Assembly (NCBI GenBank): GCA_948099385.1
Contig: CANUEZ040000140.1
Coordinates: 2,790,001 to 2,854,000, forward strand
Direction: 5' to 3'
From: Fasciola hepatica
Lineage: Eukaryota; Platyhelminthes; Trematoda; Plagiorchiida; Fasciolidae
Length of the DNA stretch: 64,000 bases
Positions 1 through 11,446 of this stretch are shown one piece after another (the stretch's first letter is position 1; the number at the start of each line of letters is the position of its first letter). Below the pieces are notes generated by a model that was not told the DNA's origin, did no database searches, and worked only from the letters and a program-made list of their open reading frames with translations. A program made the position numbers and the translations under genes.

Positions 1-2160
1 TGGGAGGAATTTTTGAACACCTTGAAGAAATTAGGGGACATAAGAATACCACGATGTTTGACCCCTGGCCATACGACACGGACTGGAGAACTACATGCCT
101 TTTCCGATGCATCCGAAGTCGGTTATGGAGCTGTGGTGTACGGACGATGGTGCGCAGGAGATGGACAATATACCACGAGGATCCTGTTCGCCAAAGCCCG
201 CGTTGCTCCACTGAAGTCGGTCTCAATCCCACGCCTCGAACTCAGCGCAGCCGTGTTGGCAGTCAGGGTGGTGCAAGCTGTGAAGAGATGTTTCGATCTC
301 TACATTTGGTCGGTGAGCTTCTGGACGGATTCAACGATAGTACTTTACTACATTAACAACGTACGGAGCCGGTTTAGTACTTTCGTTGCTAACCGGCTCA
401 CGATTATTCACGATGAATCGGCCACGCACCAGTGGAGTCATGTCAGGTCTGGCGATAATCCGGCCGACCTGTGCTCTCGAGGTGCGAACAACTTCAAGCA
501 ACTGGACACGTGGACGAGAGGGCCGAACTTCCTGCAATTGCCCAAACAGGACTGGCCCGTGTTCGAATTAAAACCCCCTACGGAATTGGAACTGGAGATC
601 AAAGGCGTAGTGACAGCAACCAACGTCGTCGAAGCGTCGCCCATTTTATCGCGACTGGTCAGGTTTTCTTCCTGGATGAAGACGCTTCGTTCGCTAGTTT
701 GGTTAACCAGGTTCAAGATAAGTTTACTAGTCATGAAAGGGCTACGGCCCTCAGGTCGGATACCGGTCGGCCCGATAGGTCCCGATGAGCTACAAGCGGC
801 AGAGTACGATATTTTCAGAATGATACAACGCGAGGCTTTCGCCCAAGAACTCAAGAGGGCGGAAGAAGTGGGGCTGACCAATGAAGACATGCCATCTCCA
901 AGAGGCGAGCTGAAGCGTTTAAACCCCAAAATCATCAACGGACTGCTGCGGGTGGATGGTAGGCTGACCAACGCCCACCTGAACTTCGACACAAAGTATC
1001 CTATACTGCTGCCTGCGAGACAACCCGCAGTAGAGCTAATGATTCAACACGTCCACGCCGTAGAGGGACATGCCGGGGAAAGTCACGTGACGAGCGTCAT
1101 CCGAAAGCGTCTTTGGTTGTTGAGAGGACGAGAGACTGTAAAACGCGTGATCCGACGGTGTGTGCAATGCAGGAGACGCAATGCCATAGCAGGCAAACAA
1201 CTCATGGCCCCGCTACCAGAATGCAGGGTGACTACGGGCTGGTGGCCGTTCAGTGACACCGGGTTGGACTATTTCGGGCCCTTGTGGATCAAGTGCGGGA
1301 AAAGATTAGAAAAGCGATACGGATGTATCATGACGTGCATGAAATCACGTGCGGTGCACCTAGAAGTCGCACATTCGATGACGACCGATTCGTTTCTACG
1401 GGCCTTGCAAAGATTTATCAACCGAAGAGGCGTACCGGCCGACATATACTCAGATAATGGATCGAACTTTGTGGGCGCTCAACGGGAATTGCAGCGTTGG
1501 CACAAGAACATAAACAGGGACGAACTGCAGAATCGAACCGTGGCCTACGGCATACGCTGGCATTTTAACCCCCCACAGGCCAGTCACCGAGGCGGCATAT
1601 GGGAACGCATGATCCGGTCCGCCAGACGGATATTGCTGTCAATCATGGAGCAGCAGCCGCCCGACGACGAGACCCTGAACACCGTCATGACTGAGGTGGA
1701 GCGAATCCTGAACAACCGCCCCCTGGTTCCAGTATTGAACGGCGACCCCACCCACCTGGCGCTCACCCCAAACGACTTATTGACGCTAAGGTCGAACGAG
1801 GGTTTCCAAGGGCCGGTAAACCTTCGTGGGAGCTACCTCCATGGGTGGAAGCAAGCGAACTATCTGGCCAAGGTCTTCTGGAGGCGATGGCTACGGGAGT
1901 ACCTACCGGCTTTGCAGACTCGACAGAAGTGGCTGGCCAAAACAAGACCATTCAAAGTTGGGGACGTGGTTATGATCGCCGACGAACGCGCACATTTCAG
2001 CGCTTGGTCTTTGGGAGTAGTTACGGAAACCATCAAAAGCACCGACGAAATGATAAGAACGGTGAAGGTGAAGACAGCTAACGGAGTGCTCATTCGTGAC
2101 ATACGCAGTATTAACCTACTCGAGAGCGAAGACGGAGGAGTTGATAACCCTGTGGCCTAG
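1..2160 (+). CDS. BEL/Pao retrotransposon pol, 3' part (RNase H, integrase, DUF5641)
   Basis: The reading frame is open from the first base, so the 5' end lies outside the window; the first apparent start (TTG at 13) is not a real start. Domains in order: RNase H (FSDASEVGYGAVVYG near residue 30, FWTDSTIVLYY near 105, GDNPADLCSRG near 148); an H2C2 zinc finger (HAVEGHAG, then CVQC); an integrase core with its three acidic residues in GLDYFGPL, YSDNGSNF and GGIWERMI; and a C-terminal DUF5641-like domain (WRRWL, KVGDVVMI). This domain order is typical of BEL/Pao elements, where the integrase inserts the cDNA copy. There are no stops or frameshifts over 2.1 kb, so the copy is young or constrained. 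It differs clearly in sequence from the BEL/Pao element at 54.8-59.1 kb. The 3' LTR could not be delimited. Confidence 0.92.
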   Translation, partial: WEEFLNTLKKLGDIRIPRCLTPGHTTRTGELHAFSDASEVGYGAVVYGRWCAGDGQYTTRILFAKARVAPLKSVSIPRLELSAAVLAVRVVQAVKRCFDLYIWSVSFWTDSTIVLYYINNVRSRFSTFVANRLTIIHDESATHQWSHVRSGDNPADLCSRGANNFKQLDTWTRGPNFLQLPKQDWPVFELKPPTELELEIKGVVTATNVVEASPILSRLVRFSSWMKTLRSLVWLTRFKISLLVMKGLRPSGRIPVGPIGPDELQAAEYDIFRMIQREAFAQELKRAEEVGLTNEDMPSPRGELKRLNPKIINGLLRVDGRLTNAHLNFDTKYPILLPARQPAVELMIQHVHAVEGHAGESHVTSVIRKRLWLLRGRETVKRVIRRCVQCRRRNAIAGKQLMAPLPECRVTTGWWPFSDTGLDYFGPLWIKCGKRLEKRYGCIMTCMKSRAVHLEVAHSMTTDSFLRALQRFINRRGVPADIYSDNGSNFVGAQRELQRWHKNINRDELQNRTVAYGIRWHFNPPQASHRGGIWERMIRSARRILLSIMEQQPPDDETLNTVMTEVERILNNRPLVPVLNGDPTHLALTPNDLLTLRSNEGFQGPVNLRGSYLHGWKQANYLAKVFWRRWLREYLPALQTRQKWLAKTRPFKVGDVVMIADERAHFSAWSLGVVTETIKSTDEMIRTVKVKTANGVLIRDIRSINLLESEDGGVDNPVA

Positions 2161-2254
2161 TAAACCTTTTTCACACCAGTAATCGAGGTGGATAAAGAAA
2201 CATCATATATACCACACAATCTCCGTCAAACACGTTAAGGTGCTCGCGGTCCCT

Positions 2255-2580
2255 TCGTTGACATTACAGAAGGTTCTTTCCGATATGTGGTGATGAGTGC
2301 GATTCCATTATACATCCCGATACATACGCGCATGCACGACGCACTCTACATCCCGTAAACCCATCATACATGTGACAGTGTTCTTTGTTCGCCTTTTGTT
2401 GACGCTACCGAATGCCCCTTGCACATGTGGAAGTAGTGGAGCTCAGGTCAGACATGCATGCTACATTTACTCGTTTTCTTGCCACACGGTCTTTTGTTGA
2501 CATTGCAGAAAGTCCTCCTTTGATGTGTAGTCATAACTGTGATTTCATTGTAACCCCGGCACACACACACACGCACGCAC
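2255..2580. repeat. Diverged direct repeat, two units about 240 bp apart
   Basis: 2255-2340 and 2493-2580 share the same order of words: a GTTGACATT(A/G)CAGAA core, then GATGTG or GATATGTG, a GTGATTTCATT-like word, and an ACACACGCAC stretch. A shorter match to the GTTGACGCTACCGAA word occurs near 2398. This looks like an old local duplication. Confidence 0.5.
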
Positions 2581-2609
2581 ACACACGCACGCACACACAC
2601 ACACACACT
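2562..2609. repeat. CA/CACG-rich microsatellite
   Basis: The stretch is mostly CA dinucleotides with interspersed CACG units. Confidence 0.9.
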
Positions 2610-3218
2610 CAAGCGCGTACATCCAGGACCGGACGGCCCCTTACGAGGACAACGTCTATGTGACCATTCACGCCCGCCATCGGTCATTTGGTCTTGTGGA
2701 AGATGTAGACTAGCCTCACGTCTATGTAGCCAATGGGTTAGGTGCGACCAGTAGTAGAACGTCGACGACGAGCATTAGACGCGCGCACTGACAGCAGGGC
2801 CTAGGCAGGTAGGAAGAATCAGTACCTTTATACCGAACCTTTGACTTTGCTAAGGATCCAGGAGGATTTTGGTGGGCGGTGTAACAGCCGATCGTGGAAA
2901 ATCCCCCTTTTCCCTCGCGATTCAGTGTTTTTTCCCAACATCACTCATTTCCATACACTATTGACTTGTCTTTACGAACTGGTTGTTTTTCTGAACCAAT
3001 TGTTGTTTGTTCGCGCCCAGAGCGCTATTTTGGCACATCCTTGCTCAGGACCTGCGTGACGCACGTGCTGTCTGCTCACACGCTGCTATTCGGTTTCTCG
3101 TTGTTGAGTCTTTGTGATCGTATTATTGAGGTTTGTATATTGTTTATGTCATTGTTTATTTTAATAATCTAGTATCGTAGAATTATCACGGATAATCGCC
3201 TTCTGATTTCGGGATCCG

Positions 3219-4003
3219 TTGCGAATTTGGCTACGCATTGCTCAAACGTTCGTAACAAAGAGTGCCATTCTCACGTATGAAAGTCAACTTCCTCCTGAAT
3301 CCCTCGCCCTAGAAGGCTCGTTTATTTCTACCACTCTGATAGTAGGAGATCTCGGTCTACAATATTCTCGCACGTTCACCTTTCAAGAACAAGCCACCTA
3401 CCAGGTGGCTAAGACTAACAGAAAGATAGCCCTTATCTGAAAAACTTTACCAGTGCTCGACAGCCAGCATCCAATCTCTAAATTCCACGCCGGACCGCAG
3501 TCGATTACTGCCCTCTGGTACACACTCACATGCACAAATCTGACAGACTTGCGGTCGAAAGTGTTCAGCGATCCTTCACCAAGCACTTACTAGGCTCATC
3601 ATCCCCCTTGAATTATAAAGAGAGATGTGAGCTACTAAGGCTTGAACCCCTATGGCTACGACGTATGAAACTCAATCTTTATCTTTTATTCAACCTCCTA
3701 CATTCTAGAGCGCATACGTCCATCACCGATCTATGTTTCGCTCAAGACGCACCCTACCCTCTTCGTAACCGAAATCATACTACTAAAGTCCCATACTCCA
3801 GTAAAAAACTAAGAGAAAGGTTCTTCATCACAGCCTATTCCCGTATTTGGAACAGACTGCCTGAAGACATTCGGGCCTGCCAGACACTAGACCGTTTCAA
3901 AATCGTCCTTACAAAATATTTGGATGTCGCCAAAGTCCTACAATTAACCCATACGTGCACCACGTTGGAACAAGCTTATGAGGGCAACCTGAATTTCGAA
4001 TAG
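3219..4003 (+). pseudogene. CR1-like non-LTR reverse transcriptase, C-terminal relic
   Basis: The 157-codon frame ending at 4003 reads as the C-terminal region that follows the catalytic domain in CR1-like reverse transcriptases: DRLAVESVQRSFTKHLLG, YKERCELLRLEPLWLRR and RIWNRLPEDIRACQTL. A related upstream piece (DLGLQYSRTF, QVAKTNRKIALI) lies at 3340-3440 in another frame, so at least one frameshift and a stop have broken the ORF. The catalytic YADD region is absent, so this is a 5'-truncated copy. Its sequence differs from the CR1-like element at 8.7-12.8 kb, so two families are present. Confidence 0.8.
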
Positions 4004-4843
4004 AGGAAGAAAGCATGACCCGGGTACTGTCCTCCGCAACGTCGATGTCACCCACACCGTATGCCTCCCCCGTCGCTAGCATATTGGTACCCCTTAGAAT
4101 GACTTACATCACTGACACTGCTCTTGTTAGATTCTCCCAAATTCACGCGCTCCAAAGTCTCCTATCTATTATCTCCATCATACTTAATTCGCTTTACTCG
4201 GTCCGAACTGACCCCCTTCCCCTTCTCTATTTTGCCCTAAAGTCCCAACACTTAATCCAATTCCAGTGACCACCACTTACCTTCTAAATCATCATTCTCA
4301 TTCCTAGTTTTGGTCACCATTTTTGTATTCTCATTCACTCCCAATGGCTCATGGTCCTCATTATTTCCAAAGTAGTCTGTGTCTATATTACTAGATTTCG
4401 CTTTTCACGAATGACCGTTGATCCTCACCTGGGAGCATCCCAGACTGCGTCTCTCTACTCTTATGCTTACAGACACCAACCGGCGCGCATCTCCCTTTTG
4501 ATGTCTTGGAATGATCCGGAGATAAAGCCAGCGAAATATCTGGCCCACTCGTTCGGCTTTAAATCTAGATCCCCCGAAATCTCCTAGACTACGCCATCTC
4601 TACGTCTGTATGATCTCGACCAAAATCACCTGTGCAAATCCCGCCGGTGAGGGGCGCGGAAGATCCCCCGCTTTGGCCGGTGCACATCGGGCGTGCAGGA
4701 CGTCTGCAACGATGTGCGGGCGCAACTAGGTGGATTACACCTCCTGCCTCCAGAAATGGTTTTCAGGTTGGGTGTTCAGCGCACTGTAATCCCCACCCAC
4801 TAGTACCGGTTGTGGATTGAATAAAAAACAAAACAAAACAAAA
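4004..4843 (+). other. Probable 3' tail region of the CR1-like relic, ending in an AAAAC run
   Basis: No coding signal is seen. The stretch ends in an A-rich run with AAAAC units (4823-4843), the kind of tail non-LTR elements leave at their 3' end. Assignment to the upstream relic rests on position only; 840 bp would be a long 3' untranslated region. Confidence 0.35.
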
Positions 4844-6540
4844 GGAATACCATTCATATACTAAAAATGTTGCTGTCTCCTCCAGCTAACATTGACTCTC
4901 CATCGTGCTCGCTTAAAATTTGCCCTCATAACCCAAAGCTATTTTCGTCCGGCAAAATTTGCTTTCTTTGGTGCATAATTATCGCATACTTTAAAACCCA
5001 TCAACACTTCTGGCTCATTATTCCTGGTCCACTTCCCGCGGTTTCATGCTAAACTATTCACCAGTCTTGTTTGCAAACTTGGCCACTAAGATAAAGCCCA
5101 CCCCTTTTTGTTACTTTTATCGATATACTCGAGAACTAACGTATTTATTGCTGTCACTAACTTCCGTACCACAATCTTCAGTCAGTATATGACACTGCGA
5201 AATTTATCTCTAGAGGTTCCTAATAATCGACGACTCTGTGTTTGTTTGCTTTCTCTGCCAGCTCCGCTGTTTGCCCACCTAGGGCTGTTGAATTGCAAAG
5301 TCCTCATCTTGCAAGGTATAGTGTCCCACATATGCACATCTGAAAAGCTCTTGTGCCGCAGAGTTCTGTTCTGTCGCCACGAAGCTGTCCACCTTTTGTA
5401 TCGAAAATAAACTGATAGTCTTCTACCCATCACTTCATCGTTTTTGCCAGCTGTGTCCATCCTGATGTTGTAGATGAACACCACACAACGATTCTTTCTC
5501 TAGTTCCTAGTTCGTGCTGATGCATTACATTCCTTTTTTATGAAACCAAAGCAATCCAAACAAAGTCCATTTGTTTCTTCCGGTCACTTCGTTCACCATC
5601 ACTTTGGCAACCACGGTCCAGATGTGTAGTCCATTTGGTTTATCACACACACTCCACCCACATCCGGCTGACGAAATTTGCAAACCAATTCATCAGTTGT
5701 TCTGCGTATATCCTTTCCCATGCTCCATTCCGATGGATCGTCTCAGACACTTCCGATACTTGATACACTCTTTCCATCACGTGAAACATTTGCTAAGAAA
5801 TATCAGTATGTAAATACTTACTCGTCATTCAATTGGTTATCTCTCTTGCAAGCCACGTTTCTGCCACCATCGTAGCTACGCACCACACATTGATTTTTGC
5901 CGGCTCCCAGTTTCATGTCGATGTACAGCATTCCTTTCTTCTGACAGCAAACAATCCGCTCAAAGTCTATGTGTTTTTATCCGGTCACTTCTTTCACCGT
6001 CACTTTGACACCCACAGTCCAGTGTGCTTTCCGTTCATTTTACAACGGGCCCAACCGATATACGGTCACTGAACTTCGCAATTGTAATCCTCGATTGGTT
6101 TTCTTGTTCTGTATGTGTAGTACCACCATTTTCCATCTTTTAATTTTACATCGTAATCCCTCTCATACATTGCAAAGCTCTATTGCTTGAATACGTCTCG
6201 TTCAAAAATGTTTCTTTTTCACGATATCCATGCATCCGTCAACCCAGTTTGGTTCTCCGGCAGGACGGTCTTCCTTTCGTAGGATTGGTGTGACTCTTTA
6301 CCGTTCCGCACTCACTCACTACACCCTACCCTCAATCGAATCGACCACCTGACCTTGAGCTGAAATCCGCAGGGCGGTACCGCAACAACTGACTTGAATG
6401 CTTTCTCTTATATTCAATCGCGTTCGCATAATTGTAAAATCCTTCTGTTACTTTCATTCAGCCTTCAACTGTACTGTTTGGTCTTGCTTTGCAACATGCT
6501 TCGGGGTTATCCGAAATAAACTACTACCATTACCTCTTCT
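4844..6540. other. Unassigned stretch with a diverged tandem duplication
   Basis: No recognisable gene is seen. The + strand is T/C-rich and short ORFs show no family motif. About 190 bp is duplicated with a period near 400 bp (listed separately). Confidence 0.5.
5470..6065. repeat. Diverged tandem duplication, period about 400 bp
   Basis: 5470-5660 and 5870-6065 align along most of their length. Shared words include CACCACACA, GCATTACATTCC or GCATTCCTTTC, CCGGTCACTTC followed by TTCACC and TCACTTTG, and CCACGGTCCAG or CCACAGTCCAG. Divergence is high, so the duplication is old. Confidence 0.6.
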
Positions 6541-6559
6541 TTTCGAGTCCTAAATAAGA

Positions 6560-7060
6560 TCAAGGTTCTCCCCGCACATCCCTGAGGATGATTACCCCAT
6601 GATTTTCGGTACATACATCTGATCTCCGCTGGAGTACGGCAGTCAGATAAAGCACTCTGATCCTGCCCGAGGTACTGAGATCCTAGGAAGGGCTTGGAGG
6701 GCTTCCGAAAAACATTAAAGGGTTTGGCCCACCTAAATTATTCCGTCCGCCTCTCTCTCCTCAACCTCTATCCCCTCGACTTAGGACGCATGATGGGTCA
6801 TCTGCTTTTGAAGTTTCGCCTTTTTCGATCACGTCAGCCTCTTCCCTCCGTGGCCACACAGGAGAGATTTTTAAACAGGGGCCATGTAATTCTACACGGA
6901 TCAACTTTTTTAGCCACAGGGTTAGTACCTTGTGGGATGCTCTTCCGGAGGATATTGTTCTGTCGCAGAACAAAACGATCATCAAGATCAGGCTAGACTT
7001 ATACCTTAACCTTCCGCAGTACTTCCTAGTCCACAAAAAAGCGAAAACACAAGTTAAATA
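6560..7060 (+). pseudogene. CR1-like RT C-terminal relic, same family as the element at 8.7-12.8 kb
   Basis: Read across frames, this segment gives motifs matching the C-terminus of the minus-strand element at 8725-9390: the APYSVRL/YSVRLSLLNLYPLD block at 6740-6780, an EYGSQ-like word near 6630, and a LDLYLNLP end near 7000. Several stops and frameshifts interrupt it. It is 5'-truncated and lies in the opposite orientation to the better-preserved copy. Confidence 0.7.
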
Positions 7061-7105
7061 GATGTATTTATTGCATTCCCGTTCCGCTGTGTTTACGAAA
7101 GTCAC

Positions 7106-7310
7106 ATACTCAGTCCTCTTAGGGCACTGTCAGTATTGAGATACGGCTTGGGGCTATATGTATATATATATTGTTTTCAATGCGGCCCTGAATCCCCCCT
7201 GCTTTCCTTTACTATGGTTTCAGCTCGGTGAATCAGACAGACGATCAAAGATTTCTTAGGGAACCGGGACAGATGGGCTCAAGGCCTCTAACTGGTGCGG
7301 TACTTCAACA
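7106..7310 (-). repeat. Left arm of an imperfect inverted repeat (3' UTR-like)
   Basis: The sequence matches the reverse complement of 8465-8660. Shared blocks include TTTCAGCTCGGTGAATC, GATCAAAGATTTC and GAACCGGGACA, with looser similarity in the flanking ACTCAG-GGCACTGT part. About 1.15 kb lies between the arms. The likeliest reading is two opposite-facing copies of the same non-LTR 3' untranslated region. Confidence 0.65.
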
Positions 7311-7429
7311 CACCTGGAAGTCGCAGGTCGGCGGGAACTCCTTCAGCTCGCAGTGCAAGCAACGGGAATTTTACTGGCTCAAGCAGCAAGTCCCGTGACC
7401 TGACATGAGGTAATGAACCCCTCGCATTT

Positions 7430-7556
7430 TTTTCAACGAACTTTTCAGGAAAAATTCAAAGCTAAGTGCTGGGAGCCAAGGAATCGCGCCGAAAACACAA
7501 CGATCTGGAAGCTAGATTGGTCTCGGCCACTTTCGTCCTCTGGAATTGAATTGAAG
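7430..7556 (+). repeat. 3' end fragment of a non-LTR element with a GAATT tail
   Basis: The segment resembles 13100-13225: GTGCTGGGAGC, then AACACAACGATCTGGA, then TTGG-CTC-GGCCAC, ending in a short GAATT repeat as the other copy ends in TGAAC repeats. It abuts the RT fragment starting at 7553, which must come from a separate insertion or rearrangement. Confidence 0.55.
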
Positions 7557-8456
7557 GCGTTTGATTCTGTGAACCACAGATTTCTGGACGTCAAACTGCA
7601 GTCTATGGGAATTGTTGGAAAGGCAAGACAACGGATAAATAGTTTTTTAGCAGGCCAACCTATAATGTTAAGGTGGGGAGTCATGTTTCAAAACCGGAAG
7701 GAGTAACAGGTGGGGTGCCACAGAGCTCGGTGCTCGTTCCTCTGCTCTTCCTCATCTGAATCAATGACCTAGCACGTGGGCTCACAAACCCCACCTTTAT
7801 GTTTGCCGATGACTTCAAGATAGCTGGAGTAGATATAGAACTTGACGTGTTAGCAGTACAAAACTGGGCACGCAAATGGGACCCTCCACTAAACCTCACC
7901 AAGTGTCAGTGCCTGACCACAAATACAGGGGCTAGTGGGAATGGTGTGGGTTCATTTGCAAGTGGTCTCGCAGGTCAAAGACTTAAGAGTTGTAATGGAC
8001 AACAGCTTTAAGCCGTCAAAGCAGTGCACCTCAGCAGCCAATACGGCCAGGAGAGAACTCTGTGGAGCTACATCCATTATGTCGTGCAGAGATCCGGAGA
8101 TTTTCGTTCCGATATATCAGGTCATAGTTAGGCCGCATATGCAGTACTGCGTGCAGGCCTGGGCACCGTACTACCAGAAAGATATAGACTGTCTGGAGAA
8201 AGTGCAAAGGCTAGCCACTAGAGTGGGGGCTTGGCAAGGGGGGTTTAGCTACGCAGAGCCTCTCCGAGCCCTAGACCTGTTCTCGATGGAAAGACGGCCC
8301 ATTCGCGGGAATTTGATAGAAACCTTCAAGGCAATGAAGAGACTGTCAGGAATAAGACGAGAAGACCTTCTCTCTCTGATTCCCGAGAGAGGTACAAGGG
8401 GGCATAGCCTTAGATTACAAAGGAAGCATTCGAAGCTCCAAATCAGGGCGCAGTAG
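7553..8456 (+). pseudogene. CR1-like reverse transcriptase fragment
   Basis: The fragment starts inside the palm domain (KAFDSVNHRFL) and continues, with frameshifts, through GVPQSSVL, a FADDFKIAG version of the catalytic YADD motif near 7800, and a 173-codon C-terminal stretch ending at 8456 (PIYQVIVRPHMQYCVQAW, then LEKVQRLATR). An in-frame stop replaces the usual residue before INDL. It lacks endonuclease and ORF1, so it is dead and 5'-truncated. Its C-terminal continuation resembles the separate relic at 12890-13020. Confidence 0.8.
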
Positions 8457-8464
8457 TCTTGAAG

Positions 8465-8660
8465 TCTTGAAGTACTACACGGGTTCGAGGCTTTAAGCCC
8501 AATTGTCCCGGTTCTTTAGGAAATCTTTGATCTTCTGTCGGATTCACCGAGCTGAAACGAGAGTAAAAAGAAGGGGGGGGGCGGGGGTGGCAGCGAAAAC
8601 AAGATACATATAACCTCATTCAGTGTCACACTGTGGACAGTGCCTTAAGCTGAGTGGGGG
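8465..8660 (+). repeat. Right arm of the imperfect inverted repeat
   Basis: This is the partner of 7106-7310 and directly follows the CR1-like RT fragment, which supports reading it as that element's 3' untranslated region. A G-rich run (8573-8588) interrupts the match. Confidence 0.65.
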
Positions 8661-8724
8661 TGCGGCATTCATGAACATATATGCGATAAAAGACAACTAT
8701 TTTTTTTTTTTTTGACAAAGGGAA

Positions 8725-11444
8725 TTATTGGGAGAGACCCAGGTAGATGTCTAGCTTTTTCTTGAAGATAGTTTTGTCCTGCGACAGAACAATATCTTCC
8801 GGAAGTGCATTCCACATGGTAATAACCCTATAGCTAAAAAAGTTAATCCTTAGTGAAGTGCGTGGCCTCGGTTTGAAAACTTTCCTGCTGTGACCACGGA
8901 GAGAGGAAGCTGGACAGACGGAGAAGAAGTGATCGCTTTGACCTGTTTCAAAAAGGTGAAACATCAAAAACAGATCACCTCTTACGCGTCTTACGTCAAG
9001 GGGATAGAGGTTGAGGAGTGAGAGGCGGACGGGATAAGGTAGATGGGATAGACCACTTACTGCCTTGGTGGAGGCCCGCTGAACCCTTTCTAGGATCTCA
9101 CGGTCTCGGACAAGACCAGAGTGCACTATCTGACTACCGTACTCCAGCAGAGGTCGGATATAAGTGCCGAAAATTATGGGGAAATCATCCTTAAATATGC
9201 GCGGGAAGGACCTTCGAATCATGTTTAGAACTCGAAAGGCAGACTTGCTCGCAAGTTCGTGATGATGAGAGAAGGATAGGTTACAATCTAACCAGAAACC
9301 GAGCACCTTGTGTCGGTCAACCCTTGGCAGAGTGGCTGCTCCATTAATGGAAAACGTGTGACCAGTCTCTCTGCCGAAAGACATGCTCACGCATTTGTCA
9401 TCATTAACTGGGAGGTTCCAATCCTCGGACCAGCGTTTTGTTGCAGGTCTTTAACGCTTGAACTCCAGAGGGTTACATCATCTGCGTACATGGCAATGTT
9501 CGCAGGAAGGGCTATCGGTAGATCGTTTATATAGATCAGGAAAAGAAGAGGACCTAAGACCGACCCTTGGGGGACCCCAGTTGTTACTGGGGAGGGTTGA
9601 GACAAAACATTCCCGACTTTAACCACAAAGGTGCGGTCGATAAGGAAGCTACGTAGGATGGCCAACATGGAGCCTGTGATCCCGTACGTCTGCAGCTTAT
9701 AAAGAAGAGGGGCATGTGGGACCTTATCGAAGGCCTTAGCAAAATCGATGAATACAGCGTGTGAGAGCTGGCCATCATCATAGGCTTTCGTTAGACTATC
9801 CATGACAGTAAGCATATTGGTGATGCATGACCTGCCAGGAAGAAACCCATGTTGGGACGGGGAGAGGATCTTATTTCTATGAAGATGGGAAAGAATCTCA
9901 CCCTTAAGAATTCCCTCAAAAATTTTGCTAGGGATGCTAGTGAGGCTTATGGGTCTGTAACTAGAAGCAAGGTGTCTACTACCCTTCTTATAGATGGGTG
10001 CGATCACTGCTTTTTTCCAGTTACGGGGGAAAACTCCATCGTCAACACATCGCTGAAAAAGCGAGGCATAAGGAGCAGCTAATGTATCCGCGGCTTCCTT
10101 GAGAATACGGGGGTGGATTAGGTCAGGACCCATGGAGCAATATTGGTTGAGCCGTCGGAAACCTTGAGCGACTGCACCAATGGGAATAGTTACGCGGTTA
10201 AGGGTAGTGGTCAGAGATAACGGGTGCATAGTAGGGTGGGATGATATGGGAAAGGAGCTAAAAATTGTACGGAAGTAGGAGCTGAATGCCTCGGCTACTT
10301 GGTTAGGGGAAGTGATTGGAGATCCGGCACTATCTTTGAGAGCTAATGGCGTCGGAGCTGTGCCCCTTAGACGGCGCATGTATTGAAAGAAAAATGCCTC
10401 ATTGGTCCGTGCTCGATCAAGTACAGATCGCTGGACTGCATTCTGATAGGACCTAATCTTGTCTTTGCATATGTTCCTTATGATCCTGAAGTCTTCTGCA
10501 TCACGGGCAAGGCCTGTGGCTTTATATCTAGCAAAGAGGCGTGCGCGTTCGTCTAGAATGCGCCTAGTGGGGCGAGGGAGTGGTCGCTTAGCGGTCTGTG
10601 GGCGACGAATTCTGGGGACAAAAAGCCTATCAGCTAAGGAGATTAACTCTCTGAGATTCTCTGCCATTTCATCAACAGAGTTACCTGGGTTAGTTAAATT
10701 TAGCTGGGAGCGAAGAAATGCACAGACTTGGTCAAAGTTGGTCCTTTTGAAGGATCTCAAAATCTTAGTTTCTGACGGAAGAGGAGGCCATTTCACGATA
10801 TAATCGAATCCAATGAGAATGTGATCACTTTTGCCGAGGGGCGGCAAGTAATGCACCACATCTATTAGGAACCGATCATTGGTGATGACCAGGTCTAGTA
10901 GGGACGGGGCGTGGCCTGTGCGATATCTAGTCGGATCTCTTACGTTCTGCACCCATGAGTTTTTCAGTACGAGATCAAGGAGGGGTTTACCGAAAGTGAT
11001 ATCCGGGGCATCAGCTCTTTGCCAGTTTGTACTGGGAGAGTTGAAGTCACCAGTGACTAACAGATGGGTGAAGTCTGTATAGCTTTTCAGGGAGCTTAAT
11101 AAGTCTATGAGACCTATGTTGTCAGTTGAATTGCATGCGGGAGGACGGTAGACAACACCAAGCAATAGGGTATCTGTCCTAGAGAGGTTAAACACGGCCC
11201 ACAGACAATCAATACATGAAAAGGTTGGTGTTGTCAGTAAGGTGGGAGGAGGGATCGAATTATCGTAGTATATGATGACCCCGCCGGCACGACCTCTACT
11301 GGAGTCCCGCCTTACTGTGAAGTATCCCGGAATGGATATTTCGGCATCAAGTATGTCAGGGGTGAGCCAGGTTTCTGTGAGGGCTATGATCTGAGGCTCC
11401 TTATCCACTGCAAGCTGCCGAAGCTCCGGGATCTTATTCAACAC
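8725..11444 (-). pseudogene. ORF2 of the CR1-like element: endonuclease and reverse transcriptase, frameshifted
   Basis: The protein should nick target DNA and reverse-transcribe its own RNA. The first 685 codons (11444-9387) carry an APE-type endonuclease (IIALTETWL, VTGDFNSP, then SDHILI) and the reverse transcriptase (SYRPISLTSIPSKIFEG, GFLPGRS, FIDFAKAFDKVPH, GVPQGSVLGPLLFLIYIND, catalytic MYADDVTLW). Near 9450, just after the YADD motif, a small deletion shifts the frame. The thumb and C-terminus continue in another frame (about 9450-8725) through RWSEDWNLPVNDDKCVSM and LNLYPLDVRRV to the stop. Apart from that lesion the ORF is intact. The frame stays open upstream of 11444 and overlaps ORF1 in the -1 frame, so the listed GTG at 11444 is probably not the true start. 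Confidence 0.88.
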
Positions 11445-11446
11445 AC

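Larger units (their letters stand above)
2161..3180. other. Non-coding stretch after the BEL/Pao pol
   Basis: No coding sequence is recognised here. The 3' LTR of the upstream BEL/Pao element should start soon after 2160, but its partner LTR is outside the window, so its limits cannot be seen. A diverged direct repeat and a CA-rich microsatellite occupy 2255-2609. Confidence 0.5.
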
